NCBI GenBank assembly: GCA_022600195.1
Contig: JAHZKX010000052.1
Coordinates: 1-64,000, forward strand
Length of the DNA stretch: 64,000 nucleotides
Direction of reading: 5' to 3'
Source: Planctomycetota bacterium
GTDB taxonomy: Bacteria > Planctomycetota > Planctomycetia > Planctomycetales > Planctomycetaceae
Positions within the stretch are counted from its first letter, which is position 1; each line of letters begins with the position of its first letter. The notes under the pieces are model-generated. The model did no database searches and was not told where the DNA came from. It saw only the letters and a list, made by a program, of their open reading frames with translations. The translations under genes and the position numbers were made by a program. Below, in pieces: positions 44,986 through 55,260 of the stretch.

Positions 44986-46425
44986 ATGTTTTCGATTCTG
45001 AATCATCCACGCCGGACCGGTGCCGGAATCTCGAGAAGGGAACTGCTCACAACCGGAGGCGCGGGTCTCCTTGGATTGACCCTGCCCAAAGTCATGCAGG
45101 CAGAACAACAACAGCTGACTGATCCCTTCCAGGGCGGACGTGCGAAATCGGTCATATTTCTATTTCTGTTTGGCGGACCAAGCCAGCTCGAAACGTTTGA
45201 TCTCAAACCGGAGGCACCCAGTGAAATTCGCGGCCCCTTTCAATCGATAGACTGCCGCACCCCCGGGCTGCTCATCAGCGAACACCTCCCACATCTGGCA
45301 AATGTCTCCGACAAATTTTCCGTCATTCGCAGCATGACGCATACGTTTAACGATCACAGTGGTGGCGGCCATTATATTCAAACCGGAAATCGCTGGCACC
45401 TTCCCATTGGCGGTGGATTTGATGCAACTCCCAAAGACTGGCCTTCGGTGGGTTCGGTCGTCGAATATCTGACTCAACATGCGCCCGGTGGTTTAGATCG
45501 TGATCTGCCGAACTATTCGGTGGTCCCAAATCGTCTGGGGCGTCTGCAGGCGGGAGGGCGTTATATGCGTCCCGGTGAATACGCGGGCTGGCTGGGTCAA
45601 GCGTTTAACCCACTCACAACTACCGTTGATCAACGAGACTCAACAGACAATCCTTATTGGCGTGACTGTACCGATGAAGAATTGGACTTTCAAATCGAAG
45701 GACTGGCACCAGAAGTCCCCCTCAAAACAATCCGACGCCGCATTTCACTGCTAAAACACTTTGACAGTATGAAACGGAATTTTGAGAAAGCCGATTCAGA
45801 GATCTTTGATCAATTTCGTCAACGTGCGTTAGCACTGTTGACATCAGACAATACCCGTAATGCACTCGATATCAAAAAAGAACCAGATCAGCTTCGGGAT
45901 CAATACGGTCGCCATTTGTTTGGCCAATCCTGCCTGATGGCACGCAGACTCGTCGAAACCGGAGTCAAATTTGTCACCGTGCACTATGATTGCGTAGACG
46001 GTTACAGTTGGGACTCACACCGAAACAGTGATGATGTACAACATCACCTGCTACCCACGTTCGACCAGGGCTGTGCCGCTTTATTATCAGACCTGGATCA
46101 GCGGGGTCTGCTAGATGAAACACTCGTCATCGCGATGGGAGAAATGGGACGTACCCCCAAACCAAACAGCACATGGGGTCGTGGCCATTGGAGCCAACTC
46201 TTCCCGGCATTGATTGCCGGCGCAGGAGTGCAGGGGGGCACCACTTTTGGACGCTCCGACCGTCACGCCTCGAAACCAGTTGAGCACCCTGTGAGCCCCG
46301 AAGATCTGGCCGCCACAATTTACTGGGCAATGGGCATCGACCCTGGCCTGATGCTGCCCGATTCTCTCAATCGACCGGTGCCAATCAACAATGGCGGCAC
46401 ACCCGTTAAAAAACTGTTTGGCTGA
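44986..46425 (+). CDS. DUF1501 domain protein (second copy)
   Basis: Predicted 479 residues. A Tat leader (SRRELLTTGGAGLLGLTLP) is followed by DUF1501 landmarks: SVIFLFLFGGPSQLETFDLKPEAP, LPHLANVSDKFSVIRSM, VIAMGEMGRTPK and GRGHWSQLFPALIAGAGVQGG. It belongs to a different branch from the 25701 copy, with no DUF1549/DUF1553 partner nearby. The following gene is an FG-GAP/VCBS protein on the same strand, 167 bp away. It is probably exported to the periplasm or surface. The function is unknown. Confidence 0.9.
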   Translation: MFSILNHPRRTGAGISRRELLTTGGAGLLGLTLPKVMQAEQQQLTDPFQGGRAKSVIFLFLFGGPSQLETFDLKPEAPSEIRGPFQSIDCRTPGLLISEHLPHLANVSDKFSVIRSMTHTFNDHSGGGHYIQTGNRWHLPIGGGFDATPKDWPSVGSVVEYLTQHAPGGLDRDLPNYSVVPNRLGRLQAGGRYMRPGEYAGWLGQAFNPLTTTVDQRDSTDNPYWRDCTDEELDFQIEGLAPEVPLKTIRRRISLLKHFDSMKRNFEKADSEIFDQFRQRALALLTSDNTRNALDIKKEPDQLRDQYGRHLFGQSCLMARRLVETGVKFVTVHYDCVDGYSWDSHRNSDDVQHHLLPTFDQGCAALLSDLDQRGLLDETLVIAMGEMGRTPKPNSTWGRGHWSQLFPALIAGAGVQGGTTFGRSDRHASKPVEHPVSPEDLAATIYWAMGIDPGLMLPDSLNRPVPINNGGTPVKKLFG

Positions 46426-46592
46426 GAAAACTCACCGAGTTCACACTTTTGAGCTTACGCATACCCTCTGATTGATTTGCTTTCGTACGTTCAATCCACG
46501 AAATCCTTGCATTCCCGCGTCTGATCGGCTCCAATTCTAATAGTGACAAGATCGCCTGACCGTTTCTTTCCTGCCGACATAAGGTTCGCCCG

Positions 46593-47777
46593 ATGATGCG
46601 TTTTCTTTTTCTAACCTGCCTCTGTTCTACGACGGTTTGTTTTGCTGCCGAACAGCAACCCAAATTCAAAGCTCAAACAATCGATGACACTGTCGAAATT
46701 GGCTACGGCACGGCAATTGGAGATGTCGACGGCGATGGAAAACCGGATGTCATCCTGGCAGACAAAAAAGAATTCGTCTGGTATCAGAATCCCAGTTGGA
46801 AAAAACATGTCATCGCCGAAAATTTAACCGAACGGGACAACGTCTGCATAGCGGCCCGCGATATCAACGGTGATGGAAAAGTGGAAATCGCGGTCGGTGG
46901 ACAATGGAATCCCGGCGACACACTCAATTCCGGTGCCGTCTTTTATCTGGTTGCTCCCGCTGATCGCAGGCAACTCTGGAAAGCAATTCAACTCCCTCAC
47001 CAGCCGGTCATCCATCGCATGCGCTGGGTCAAACTGGACAAAGACCGGTTTGCTCTGGTCGTCTCCCCGCTACATGGTAAGGGAAACAAGAAAGGGGAAG
47101 GAGCCGGAGTCAAACTGATCGCATATGAAAAACCGGCCAACCCTGAAGAAAACTGGAAGCAAACCGTCATCGACGACACACTGCATGTAACGCATAATCT
47201 TGATCCGGCACAATGGAATCCAAACACAGAAGCCGAAGAAATTCTGTACGCAGGTCGTGAAGGGGCCATGCTGCTTTCCTACGATAAGGGACAATGGAAA
47301 ACAGAACCCCTTCCTCTGATTGAAGGCAGTGGAGAAATTCGCATGGGACGCCTGGCTCCTACAGCGAGATTCATCGCAACCATTGAACCTCTGCACGGCG
47401 ACAAGCTGGTTTTATATCAGGCGGATCACCACAAAGCGGATTTACAAACGCAGCGAACCTCAATTCTGAACCGAAAAGTTCTCGATGCCAACATCAAAGC
47501 CGGCCATGCCATTGCGACCGCCAATCTGTTCGGAAACGGGTTCCAGGAAATCGTCGCGGGTTGGCGTACTCCCAACAAAGATCAGAAAGTGGGCATCAAA
47601 GTTTATTGGTCCACTGATTCTTCCGGCACAACCTGGAAATCAGCCTGGATCGATGAAAACGGTATGGCCTGCGAAGACCTTCGTCTCGGTGATCTGGATG
47701 GCGACGGGCGTATTGACATTGTTGCAGCAGGTCGCGCTTCGCATAACCTGAAAATATACTGGAATCGTTCTGAATAA
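46593..47777 (+). CDS. Secreted FG-GAP/VCBS repeat protein
   Basis: Predicted 394 residues with a short signal peptide (MRFLFLTCLCSTTVCFA). Calcium-binding FG-GAP-type repeats are visible: AIGDVDGDGKPDVILAD, AARDINGDGKVEIAVGGQ and LGDLDGDGRIDIVAAG. These form a beta-propeller of integrin type. It is probably an exported or surface protein. AAGG lies about 8 nt before the ATG. It may be cotranscribed with the DUF1501 gene upstream and is convergent with the SDR gene. Confidence 0.88.
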   Translation: MMRFLFLTCLCSTTVCFAAEQQPKFKAQTIDDTVEIGYGTAIGDVDGDGKPDVILADKKEFVWYQNPSWKKHVIAENLTERDNVCIAARDINGDGKVEIAVGGQWNPGDTLNSGAVFYLVAPADRRQLWKAIQLPHQPVIHRMRWVKLDKDRFALVVSPLHGKGNKKGEGAGVKLIAYEKPANPEENWKQTVIDDTLHVTHNLDPAQWNPNTEAEEILYAGREGAMLLSYDKGQWKTEPLPLIEGSGEIRMGRLAPTARFIATIEPLHGDKLVLYQADHHKADLQTQRTSILNRKVLDANIKAGHAIATANLFGNGFQEIVAGWRTPNKDQKVGIKVYWSTDSSGTTWKSAWIDENGMACEDLRLGDLDGDGRIDIVAAGRASHNLKIYWNRSE

Positions 47778-47796
47778 ATTGCAACTTGCAACAAGA

Positions 47797-48543
47797 TCAC
47801 ATGGTTCTGCCGCCATCAACCACCAGTACCTGACCGGTTGTCAGTGTCGTTCCCAGCGAAAGATACAAAACCGTGTCGGCAATGTCATCAGGTAGAGCAG
47901 GGCGGGGAATCGGATAACCGGATGTTTCAGCTGCCAGTTGTTCGTCGGTCATCACCCGTTTGAGCCAGCGACTGTCAATCGGGCCTGGACAGACTGAATT
48001 CACGCGAATCTCAGGCCCCAATGCGCGGCCCAGTGATTTGGTCATGGTATTCAGCCCCCCTTTACTCGCACAATAGGCAACACTCGAACCACGACCATCA
48101 ATGCCAGCGGTCGAACTCACGTTCACCACCGCACCGAAGTCGCTCGCGCGTAATAGATGTGCGCCCGCGCGGATACAAAAAAACGGGCCTTTCAAATTCA
48201 CTCCCAGAATTCGATCCCAGGCCGCTTCGCTCATCTCATCCAGTTCTTTGTGCTCGACAAATTCGGTTGTGCCGGCGTTATTCACAAGCACATCCAGCCG
48301 ACCCCATTTCGATTCGACTTCACCTATCATCGCCTGCACGGCTGCGTCATCACTCACATCACATTGAATGACTAATACATTGGCACCCTCTGCTTCCGCC
48401 AGCGCTTTTGTTTCATGTGCTTCTTCTTTACTGCGCGAATAATTCACCACAATATCAAAGCCTTCTTCTGCAAACCGCACTGCACACGCACGCCCCACAC
48501 CTGTAGCTGACCCTGTAATTAATGCAACATTATTTTCATTCAT
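47797..48543 (-). CDS. SDR-family oxidoreductase (FabG-like)
   Basis: Predicted 248 residues, classical short-chain dehydrogenase. The cofactor site is ALITGSATGVGRACAVRFAEEG, the NNAG motif is VLVNNAGTTE, and the catalytic set is Ser (VNVSSTAG), Tyr and Lys (VAYCASKGG). It is an NAD(P)H-dependent dehydrogenase or reductase. The gene lies 65 bp downstream of an MLE-subgroup enolase gene on the same strand, so the pair could act on a sugar acid or related compound; the substrate is unknown. Confidence 0.9.
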   Translation of the reverse strand: MNENNVALITGSATGVGRACAVRFAEEGFDIVVNYSRSKEEAHETKALAEAEGANVLVIQCDVSDDAAVQAMIGEVESKWGRLDVLVNNAGTTEFVEHKELDEMSEAAWDRILGVNLKGPFFCIRAGAHLLRASDFGAVVNVSSTAGIDGRGSSVAYCASKGGLNTMTKSLGRALGPEIRVNSVCPGPIDSRWLKRVMTDEQLAAETSGYPIPRPALPDDIADTVLYLSLGTTLTTGQVLVVDGGRTM

Positions 48544-48608
48544 GAGTGGGTTTCCAGATAAATTTTTCGACTGACAGTTGAACGTTTTTCTTGTGAATTG
48601 CCTGCTGA

Positions 48609-49730
48609 TTACGAATCATTGGAATGGGCTTCGACAATGCCCCAATCCACTTCGATGCCCAATCCCGGTAAATCAGGAATGGTAATCACAGGACCTTCGA
48701 TCTGCAGCGGATTTTTAACAATCGAAAGTTCATGGTATTCGGGACCTAAAATATCACCGGGATATTGTTCGATATTCATATTCGGGCAGGCCACCACGGA
48801 ATGACACATGGCCGCAGAGGCGATATCGAGCTCCAGATTAGATCCAATGCTGCAGGGAATACCGTGTTGCCCTGCATAATCCACAATCGCCACCGTTTTA
48901 CTGATACCCCCGTTTTTGCCAGGATAGACGTTGATCACATCACAGGCTTCATTCCGTATGCATTCTTTGGCATCTGCCAGATCAAAACAAATATCGTCAG
49001 CCATGATCTCTGGCTCAATCGCCCGTCTGACTTCCGCAAGTGCTGCAAAATCGCCCCGTGGTGTTGGCTGTTCAAAGAGAGCCACATTGCAATCGCTCAT
49101 GCGTTGCATGGCGCCAATAGCCGTGGCGGCATCCCAGCCCGCGTTAGCGTCAATCGTTAATTCCAGATCGGGACCCATCGTTTCGCGAACCAGTTTGACT
49201 CGGGCCACATCTTCATCCACATTGGTACCCACTTTGACTTTAATTGTACTAAAACCAGCGCCAACGAGTTCCTTCGTGCGACGCTCAGCCTGTTCCAGCG
49301 AGTAGGCACCCATCGAAAAACGACATTTGATGGAACGGCTTCGAGCTGCACCACCCAGCAATTCATACACCGGCTGACCTGCTTCTTTGCCTTTAATGTC
49401 CCAGCAGGCCATCTCGATTGCTGATTTGGCAAACCAGTTCCCTTGCGCTATCTTATCCATTACCAGATTAACATTCTCAATATCACACGGATCATGACCG
49501 AGCAGTAGGGGAGTAAAGATGCGATCGACAATCGCCTGGGCACCCCAGACTGTTTCACCACTCCAGCGAGAAATCACGGTCGCTTCACCGGCTCCTTCAA
49601 TGCCAGCATCGGTTTCCACACGTAACACCAGATATTTTGACACATCGTGTTTGCCCAGCGCCGAGATCATTCGACGTTCGGGTTTGAGGGGAATCCGAAC
49701 GGGATAAGTCTTGATCGCAGTAATCTTCAT
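48609..49730 (-). CDS. Enolase-superfamily enzyme, MLE-type subgroup
   Basis: Predicted 373 residues without a signal peptide. The MLE-subgroup residues can be placed: Lys164 and Lys166 (IKVKVG), metal ligands Asp194 (IDANAGWD), Glu220 (LFEQPTP) and Asp245 (IMADDICF), and Lys272 (GKNGGI). This set serves muconate cycloisomerase, o-succinylbenzoate synthase and dipeptide epimerases. The precise substrate cannot be read. It differs from the exported MR-type member at 16117. It pairs with the SDR gene downstream. Confidence 0.9.
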   Translation of the reverse strand: MKITAIKTYPVRIPLKPERRMISALGKHDVSKYLVLRVETDAGIEGAGEATVISRWSGETVWGAQAIVDRIFTPLLLGHDPCDIENVNLVMDKIAQGNWFAKSAIEMACWDIKGKEAGQPVYELLGGAARSRSIKCRFSMGAYSLEQAERRTKELVGAGFSTIKVKVGTNVDEDVARVKLVRETMGPDLELTIDANAGWDAATAIGAMQRMSDCNVALFEQPTPRGDFAALAEVRRAIEPEIMADDICFDLADAKECIRNEACDVINVYPGKNGGISKTVAIVDYAGQHGIPCSIGSNLELDIASAAMCHSVVACPNMNIEQYPGDILGPEYHELSIVKNPLQIEGPVITIPDLPGLGIEVDWGIVEAHSNDS

Positions 49731-49954
49731 GGTAGGCTCTCTTCGCAGTGTAAGTGGATTGTTCTGCGCAATTTATCAAACGCACTCAAATGATAACAAA
49801 TGCCATTTCATTCAGGAATCAAAGTCACTCACCTATCAGAGATTACTGACAAAATCCTCCTTTGAAAACAGTTGAATTGCTGTTTCATTTCCACTACAAG
49901 CGATATTCGATCATCGATACTATTTTTCTTCTCAGATATTTAAGTGAGTTCCCT

Positions 49955-51049
49955 GTGCCCACTCTTGAAGAACGTCTCCCCTTGACCTCTCAGCGCATTG
50001 GGGAAGGCATTGAAAGCCAGTTACATACCGGCATGCAAATTTATGTTTCTTTACAGGGAGAAGTCATTGCAGACGCTGGCATCGGAGAGGCACGCCCCGG
50101 TGTGCCGATGACAGAAACCACACTCAACCTCTGGCTTTCAGCAGGTAAACCACTGACCGCGATGGCAATCGCACGCTTATGGGAACAGGGAAAGCTCAGC
50201 ATCGACGACCCCGTGACCCGTTTTATTCCCGAATTTGGCACGCTCGGGAAAGAGCCAATCACGTTACTCCATCTCCTGAATCATACCGCTGGGTTCCGCC
50301 CGGTGGAGACAGGCTGGCCAGACATCGAATGGGAGGAGATCATTCAGCGCATTTGCAATTCACCCCTTGAAGCGAACTGGCAAATCGGAAAAACCGCCGG
50401 CTACCATGTGACCTCCAGCTGGTTTATTCTGGGAGAAATACTGCAACGCATTTTAAACCAACCCTATTCTGAACTGATCCGGGAACTAATTCTGGAACCG
50501 CTGGGTATGACTGAGAGTTGGATCGGCATGCCTCGGGAAGTGTATGAACAACAGCAGGAGAACATGGCCTACGTCTATCAGCGCGAAAAAGGAGAAATGC
50601 TGCTGACCGACTGGCATGCAGAAACGCGCTGTCTGAAACCTTCACCCGGAGGAAATGCCCGGGGACCCATTCGAGAGCTGGGCTGGTTTTATGAATGCCT
50701 GCTCCATCAGGGAATGCCACTTTTTGAACCACAAACAGTCGAAACCATGACATCCCCACATCGTGAAGGCAAGTTCGATTTAACGTTGCAACATATTGTT
50801 GATTATGGTCTCGGCTTTATCATCAATTCCAATCGTTACGGTGAAGCAACGGTCCCCTATGGCTTTGGCAAATTCGCTTCCGAAAAAACGTTCGGGCACG
50901 GTGGTTCCCAATCGTCGATTGCCTTTGCCGATCTGGAACGCGAACTGGTCGTCGCCTTCGTCGCTAACGGCAGACCAGGTGAGCCAAAGCATCAGCGTCG
51001 TGCGAAAGAAATCAATGAAGCGATTTATGAAGACCTGAAGCTCAGTTAA
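49955..51049 (+). CDS. Serine hydrolase, class C beta-lactamase family
   Basis: Predicted 364 residues if GTG 49955 is used; a TTG at 49862 adds an unlikely 31-residue leader, so the start is uncertain. The SxxK motif is SAGKPLTAMA and the KTG-like motif is GHGGSQSS near the end. A long family segment TLLHLLNHTAGFRPVE is typical of EstB/PBP-like esterases. The usual YxN is replaced by YHVTSSW. No signal peptide is visible, which suggests a cytoplasmic esterase rather than a cell-wall enzyme. Confidence 0.82.
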   Translation: MPTLEERLPLTSQRIGEGIESQLHTGMQIYVSLQGEVIADAGIGEARPGVPMTETTLNLWLSAGKPLTAMAIARLWEQGKLSIDDPVTRFIPEFGTLGKEPITLLHLLNHTAGFRPVETGWPDIEWEEIIQRICNSPLEANWQIGKTAGYHVTSSWFILGEILQRILNQPYSELIRELILEPLGMTESWIGMPREVYEQQQENMAYVYQREKGEMLLTDWHAETRCLKPSPGGNARGPIRELGWFYECLLHQGMPLFEPQTVETMTSPHREGKFDLTLQHIVDYGLGFIINSNRYGEATVPYGFGKFASEKTFGHGGSQSSIAFADLERELVVAFVANGRPGEPKHQRRAKEINEAIYEDLKLS

Positions 51050-51058
51050 TTCACCCGA

Positions 51059-53956
51059 TCAAGGTGCAACGGCTCCGACGTAAGGCTTCATGCCGCCAGG
51101 ACTACTCGCCACTTTGCGAGCAGGATTATCCGGGGCAGGGGAGAGGAATTTCTCTGCACCGGGAGTCGTCGAAACGAAATTGCTTAAATTCGCATCGCCT
51201 CGTTTCCCCTTGTTTTTAAACAGATCCAGCTCGTTGGCCGGCACGGGAGTCGGTGCCGTGCGTGAAGAATAATTTTCCTGGGCTGTTAATATTTTTGCCC
51301 AGAGCTTGGGATCATTCTGCTGTTCCACAGCCGCCTCCGCTCCTTCAATCGTCGCAAACAAATTGCGGGAGATCTGAACGGCTTCACTGTCTGGCCCGGG
51401 CATGGACGTAATGACTATTCCGGAATTCACAATAAAAAAAGTGTTATTAGTCAGTTTCAGATTACTGAAAATATAGCCCAGAGACTCGAATCGTATGCCG
51501 GTTGCCGTCTCGTTAAAAATACATTCTTTAATATGCGTCTCTTTTACTGAAGAGGAAAATTGCAGTCCATTCTGCATCGCATTCATGCAACGTAAATTCG
51601 AAACGACGATTCCACTATTTGTCTCCCCGGAAAAGTGGATACCAACACCCTGTGGATTGCCCGCTTTGAGTTTGAGGTTTTCCAGTCGCAATGGATCATT
51701 TCCAAACCCGGTCACGCCTTCCGCCAGGATACCAGTCGACTGAAAGTCGTTGATCTTCAAATTTATTAATTTCGTTCCAACCAGATAATCATTTAATTGT
51801 ATGGCGACTTTTTTGCCTTGTGCTTTGATGAGGAAACCTTCAATAGAAAGACCCTCAATCCCTCGTAACTGAATAATTGGCTCTGGACCAGCTGGCGCCA
51901 GGATTACAGGCTTACCCGCTTCAGCAACAATCGAAATCCCTTTCGGAAAATTCAAATCGGTATTATCAATACTGATGCGTTCATTTAATTCCTGCCCGGC
52001 TGCAACTTTAATCGTGTAATGCTCACTACCCACACCGAAGGTTTTACTGAAGACAATCTGTATATCTTTCAAAACCGCGCTGATGGTTTTGTATTTTTCT
52101 TCAGGACCAACTTTGATTTCCTCCGGCAATGTTTCCGGTTCCGCCGGTTTCACAGGAGCAGGTTCGGGAGTGACGACATTTTCGTCAGGTTTTGGCTTCT
52201 CATCGCCACCCATCAGCGAATAAAAGGCGACACCCGCAAGCAGGAGAATCCCAATTCCGCCACCCACGATCGCGGGCAGCATCTTTTTCAGACTGCCCGG
52301 CAATGCCTCGGCTGGAGCTGCCTCTTCTACCACTTCCGCTTCCACTTCTTCTGGTTCCACTTCTTCTGCTTCCATGACAACCGAGTCACCAGGCAAAGCT
52401 TCCGCCACCGGAACTGCTTTTTTCACCGGCCGTTTGACCGGTTTCGCAACTGGCTTGGCCACTGGCTTCGAGGGCGGCTTGGCAACGGCCTTGGCTGTCG
52501 GTTTGGCAACTGGTTTCGCAACCGGTTTCGCAGTCGGTTCAGGAGCAGCTGTTTTCGCAGGCTTGGCGGGAGGGATTACATCCAGTTCCTGTTGTTTCTC
52601 ATCAGCACCTGCAATACGCGTCGATGCGGAACTGATTTTCTTTTGCCTCACAACGGACGAATCGCGAACGCCTGATGTTGGCTTTGCTTCATGCCCCAGA
52701 GAAGGACTGCTTTTTTTCTGCTTTGAAACTTCGATCTCACCGGAACCGCTTTCTTTCTGAATCCCCGATTCCTCTTTCAAATTGGAAAGGAATGCTGCCA
52801 GTTCGGGGTTCTGTTTCTGATTGGCCTGTACTCCGGACCCTGTTTGTGCCAATTCAACACCGGAACCGATCCCGCTATTTGCATTATCTTTTCGCCATTC
52901 ATCGTCTGTATTAGTCTGGAGCCATTCATACAGGGCTTCCGCAGTTTCTGTTGCTGTCTGATAACGTTGATCGCGATCTTTCTCCATCATCTTCTCAAGG
53001 ATCACTACCAGATCATCGGGAGTATCCGGCCGATCTTTGGTAATTGGTGGTGGTGTTTTGATTTGATGCGCCATCAGCCGCTGTGCGAGTGTGCCTTCCG
53101 TAAAAGGAGGATGCCCCGTCAATAAAAAATACAGCGTACACCCCAGACTGTAGATGTCTGCCCGGGAATCCACCATGTGACTGTCGATCGCCTGTTCCGG
53201 TGCAAGATAGTCAGCAGTACCTAACACTTTTTCGTCATGCGCAATCGTCAGTGACTTTTCTTCGTCTTCATGAAAAAAACGAGCCAGACCCAAGTCAAGA
53301 ATCTTGATCACTCCTTTAGGATCAACCAGCAGATTTCCCGGCTTCACATCCCGATGAACCATATCGGCTTCATGTGCGTGGGATAAACCAATGGCAGCCT
53401 GGCGAATGTAGTTGACAGCATCGCGAAAATCGAGCACACCATTCTTCGTGACGATTTCCTGCAAATCTTTCCCATTTACATATTCCATCACCAGAAAATG
53501 AATCTCGGACTCATTTTCCATTTCATGGTCTACATCGTAAGCGCGTACGATATTGGGATGGTCTAATAAAGCAACCGCTTGTGCTTCCCGGTGAAATCGC
53601 GCCAGGTAAGAAGCATCATTCACACGCTTGGTCGGCAGCACTTTAATCGCACAACGACGACGCATCAATACATGCTCGGCCAGATACACCGAACTCATGC
53701 CCCCTTTACCCACCAGATCCAGCAAGCGGTATTTTCCCAGGAAAAATCCCTTGTGCTTACCTTGAAGGATTTTGTTCGCCTGCCATTTTGTGAGCAATGA
53801 GCGCTGAATCAACTCGTCAGCGATCTCTGTAGGCTCTCCCAGCTTGACCCCTTTTGACTGATATTCAGAAAGGAGCTTTTTCAGCTGATCTACTGAAACA
53901 AGACCACTCTGCTTTACCAGGTTCAAAAAGCCCTCGGCTGTTAGTTTTCCCGCCAT
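51059..53956 (-). CDS. Membrane Ser/Thr protein kinase with beta-helix ectodomain
   Basis: Predicted 965 residues. Residues 1-70 form a helical domain typical of planctomycete kinases. The kinase domain runs about 75-345, with Lys105 (CAIKV), HRD at 201-203 (Asp203), Asn208 and DLG at Asp221 instead of DFG, then [11 protein letters not shown] long linker follows, with a PVAKPVAKP-type repeat and then a Glu-rich block ([15 protein letters not shown]). One TM helix ([21 protein letters not shown]) separates it from an extracytoplasmic parallel beta-helix of about 330 residues. It is probably a sensor kinase reading a ligand outside the cytoplasm. Confidence 0.92.
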   Translation of the reverse strand: MAGKLTAEGFLNLVKQSGLVSVDQLKKLLSEYQSKGVKLGEPTEIADELIQRSLLTKWQANKILQGKHKGFFLGKYRLLDLVGKGGMSSVYLAEHVLMRRRCAIKVLPTKRVNDASYLARFHREAQAVALLDHPNIVRAYDVDHEMENESEIHFLVMEYVNGKDLQEIVTKNGVLDFRDAVNYIRQAAIGLSHAHEADMVHRDVKPGNLLVDPKGVIKILDLGLARFFHEDEEKSLTIAHDEKVLGTADYLAPEQAIDSHMVDSRADIYSLGCTLYFLLTGHPPFTEGTLAQRLMAHQIKTPPPITKDRPDTPDDLVVILEKMMEKDRDQRYQTATETAEALYEWLQTNTDDEWRKDNANSGIGSGVELAQTGSGVQANQKQNPELAAFLSNLKEESGIQKESGSGEIEVSKQKKSSPSLGHEAKPTSGVRDSSVVRQKKISSASTRIAGADEKQQELDVIPPAKPAKTAAPEPTAKPVAKPVAKPTAKAVAKPPSKPVAKPVAKPVKRPVKKAVPVAEALPGDSVVMEAEEVEPEEVEAEVVEEAAPAEALPGSLKKMLPAIVGGGIGILLLAGVAFYSLMGGDEKPKPDENVVTPEPAPVKPAEPETLPEEIKVGPEEKYKTISAVLKDIQIVFSKTFGVGSEHYTIKVAAGQELNERISIDNTDLNFPKGISIVAEAGKPVILAPAGPEPIIQLRGIEGLSIEGFLIKAQGKKVAIQLNDYLVGTKLINLKINDFQSTGILAEGVTGFGNDPLRLENLKLKAGNPQGVGIHFSGETNSGIVVSNLRCMNAMQNGLQFSSSVKETHIKECIFNETATGIRFESLGYIFSNLKLTNNTFFIVNSGIVITSMPGPDSEAVQISRNLFATIEGAEAAVEQQNDPKLWAKILTAQENYSSRTAPTPVPANELDLFKNKGKRGDANLSNFVSTTPGAEKFLSPAPDNPARKVASSPGGMKPYVGAVAP
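52395..52560 (-). repeat. Tandem repeats coding for KPVA units
   Basis: The cytoplasmic linker of the membrane kinase is built from repeated 12-bp-type units coding for (K)PVAKPVAKP, interrupted by variants such as KPTAKA and KPPSK. A reading frame on the other strand here is only a shadow of this composition. Confidence 0.7.
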
Positions 53957-54430
53957 TCTCTACCAATTCACTCAACTTGTCCTTCGATGCATCTACAACA
54001 TCTGATGTGCAATAGTAACACTCTAGCATCCGATTTAATGACTGACCAGTATTGGTCTAAGGAATAACCCGATTCCCAAATAATGTATTGACGGCCGCTA
54101 CACACGATTTCTGGAAAATCGACTGCACTTTAAATTTGAACACTAATGGGGTGTCATTTTTGAATTTGGGGGTGATCTATATCACCGAAGTGCGACAATG
54201 AAGCACCAAAACAACACTCCCAGCCCTTAATTCCAGACTTCACAAAGCACTAGCAGTAAATTGCTGATAAAAAAGTCATTCGACTCTGTCAAAATAAACA
54301 AAACCGGGAAGAGATACAAAAAGCGAAGCAATTGACTATAATATTTCACTTAGAAATTCGATTATAGAGAATAGATCAGACCGCGACGGGAACTCGATCA
54401 AATGTGAACTGTAGAGGCCGGGGAGACCAA
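53957..54430. other. Intergenic region, 474 bp, AT-rich
   Basis: The gap separates the divergent kinase and glutaredoxin-like genes. I see no small gene. It holds one perfect 6-bp inverted repeat (GGTGAT-CTAT-ATCACC at 54171-54186) that could be an operator. The rest is AT-rich, consistent with promoters for both flanking genes. Confidence 0.5.
54171..54186. promoter_or_regulatory. Inverted repeat, candidate operator
   Basis: GGTGAT-CTAT-ATCACC has perfect 6-bp arms and a 4-nt spacer, about 245 bp upstream of the glutaredoxin-like start and 215 bp upstream of the kinase start. The form is that of a dimeric repressor site. No regulator is adjacent to test it against. Confidence 0.3.
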
Positions 54431-55081
54431 ATGAACTCGATCACGAACAAAGATGAAATTCCACAGGGGCTCTCTTTTTTGGGAAACTCTATGTTATTTC
54501 TGGGGTTAGGCATCTTAGTACTCTCGCTGACAGGCACAGAACTACTGCCATTCAATATGCCTCGTTCCTGGTATCAAAGCCCTACCATCTGGAAACTACT
54601 GGCACTTTGCCTCTCAGCTGGCGGCATTGGCATCTTAAAACAGGTTTCCAGTTCAGAAATGAAAAAAACGCTCCGGGATCGTGAATCCCACCAACCGGAA
54701 GACTGGATGCCAGAACAACCCGGCCAGAGATTTGAAACACTTCTTGTCTACACAAAAGAGAATTGCCCACTCTGTGAAGAAGCGACAGAAATCCTGGAAG
54801 ACTACGCCGCCTACCTCCCTCAGAGAGAATTCGTTGATATCTATAGCGACCCGGCACTCATCGAAAAATTCGGCACCTGTGTTCCCGTAGTACTGATTGA
54901 TGGTAAGATCCGCTTTCGGGGACGCATTAACGAAGTCTTGTTGCGTCGATTGATCGCCGCTTCCCCTGCCAATGTCCTTTCGCAAAAAAATTGTGGCTGT
55001 AACAATCAAGGCTGTGGCTGCAAAAAGCCCCAGACACAGGCTCAAACGACTGGATGTGGTAATCACTCCCGTTGCGCCTGA
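54431..55081 (+). CDS. Glutaredoxin-like membrane protein with Cys-rich tail
   Basis: Predicted 216 residues from MNSITNKD, chosen because GGGGAG lies 6 nt upstream. Two TM segments occupy the first 65 residues (SMLFLGLGILVLSLTGTELL; IWKLLALCLSAGGIGIL). A thioredoxin-fold domain with CPLC active site (VYTKENCPLCEEATEIL) then follows, as in the glutaredoxin/DUF836 family. The C-terminal 30 residues contain six cysteines in CGCNNQGCGC and TGCGNHSRC, like a small metal-binding tail. It probably acts in thiol or metal homeostasis at the inner membrane. Confidence 0.8.
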   Translation: MNSITNKDEIPQGLSFLGNSMLFLGLGILVLSLTGTELLPFNMPRSWYQSPTIWKLLALCLSAGGIGILKQVSSSEMKKTLRDRESHQPEDWMPEQPGQRFETLLVYTKENCPLCEEATEILEDYAAYLPQREFVDIYSDPALIEKFGTCVPVVLIDGKIRFRGRINEVLLRRLIAASPANVLSQKNCGCNNQGCGCKKPQTQAQTTGCGNHSRCA

Positions 55082-55260
55082 GACTGTTCCTTAAAAACAA
55101 CCGAAAACGAGACATTGCCCGTAAATTTCGGTTGACCGATCATTGTGATTCAGCCTGAAATCAGATAACTTATAGTCACTACCACTATGAGTCTGATCAC
55201 GCTTCAGGTGAAATGAATGGGTCAGGTTTCAATTCTATCTTACACTACAGGCATAAGACC

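Noticed and set aside
25579-46592. Shared CATAAGGTTCGCC near 25579 and 46576
   Set aside because: Thirteen bases with unrelated flanks; too short to claim a repeat.
52019-52675. 218-codon plus-strand open frame rich in Arg and Phe
   Set aside because: It is the antisense of the kinase linker repeats and beta-helix; composition follows from the repeats.
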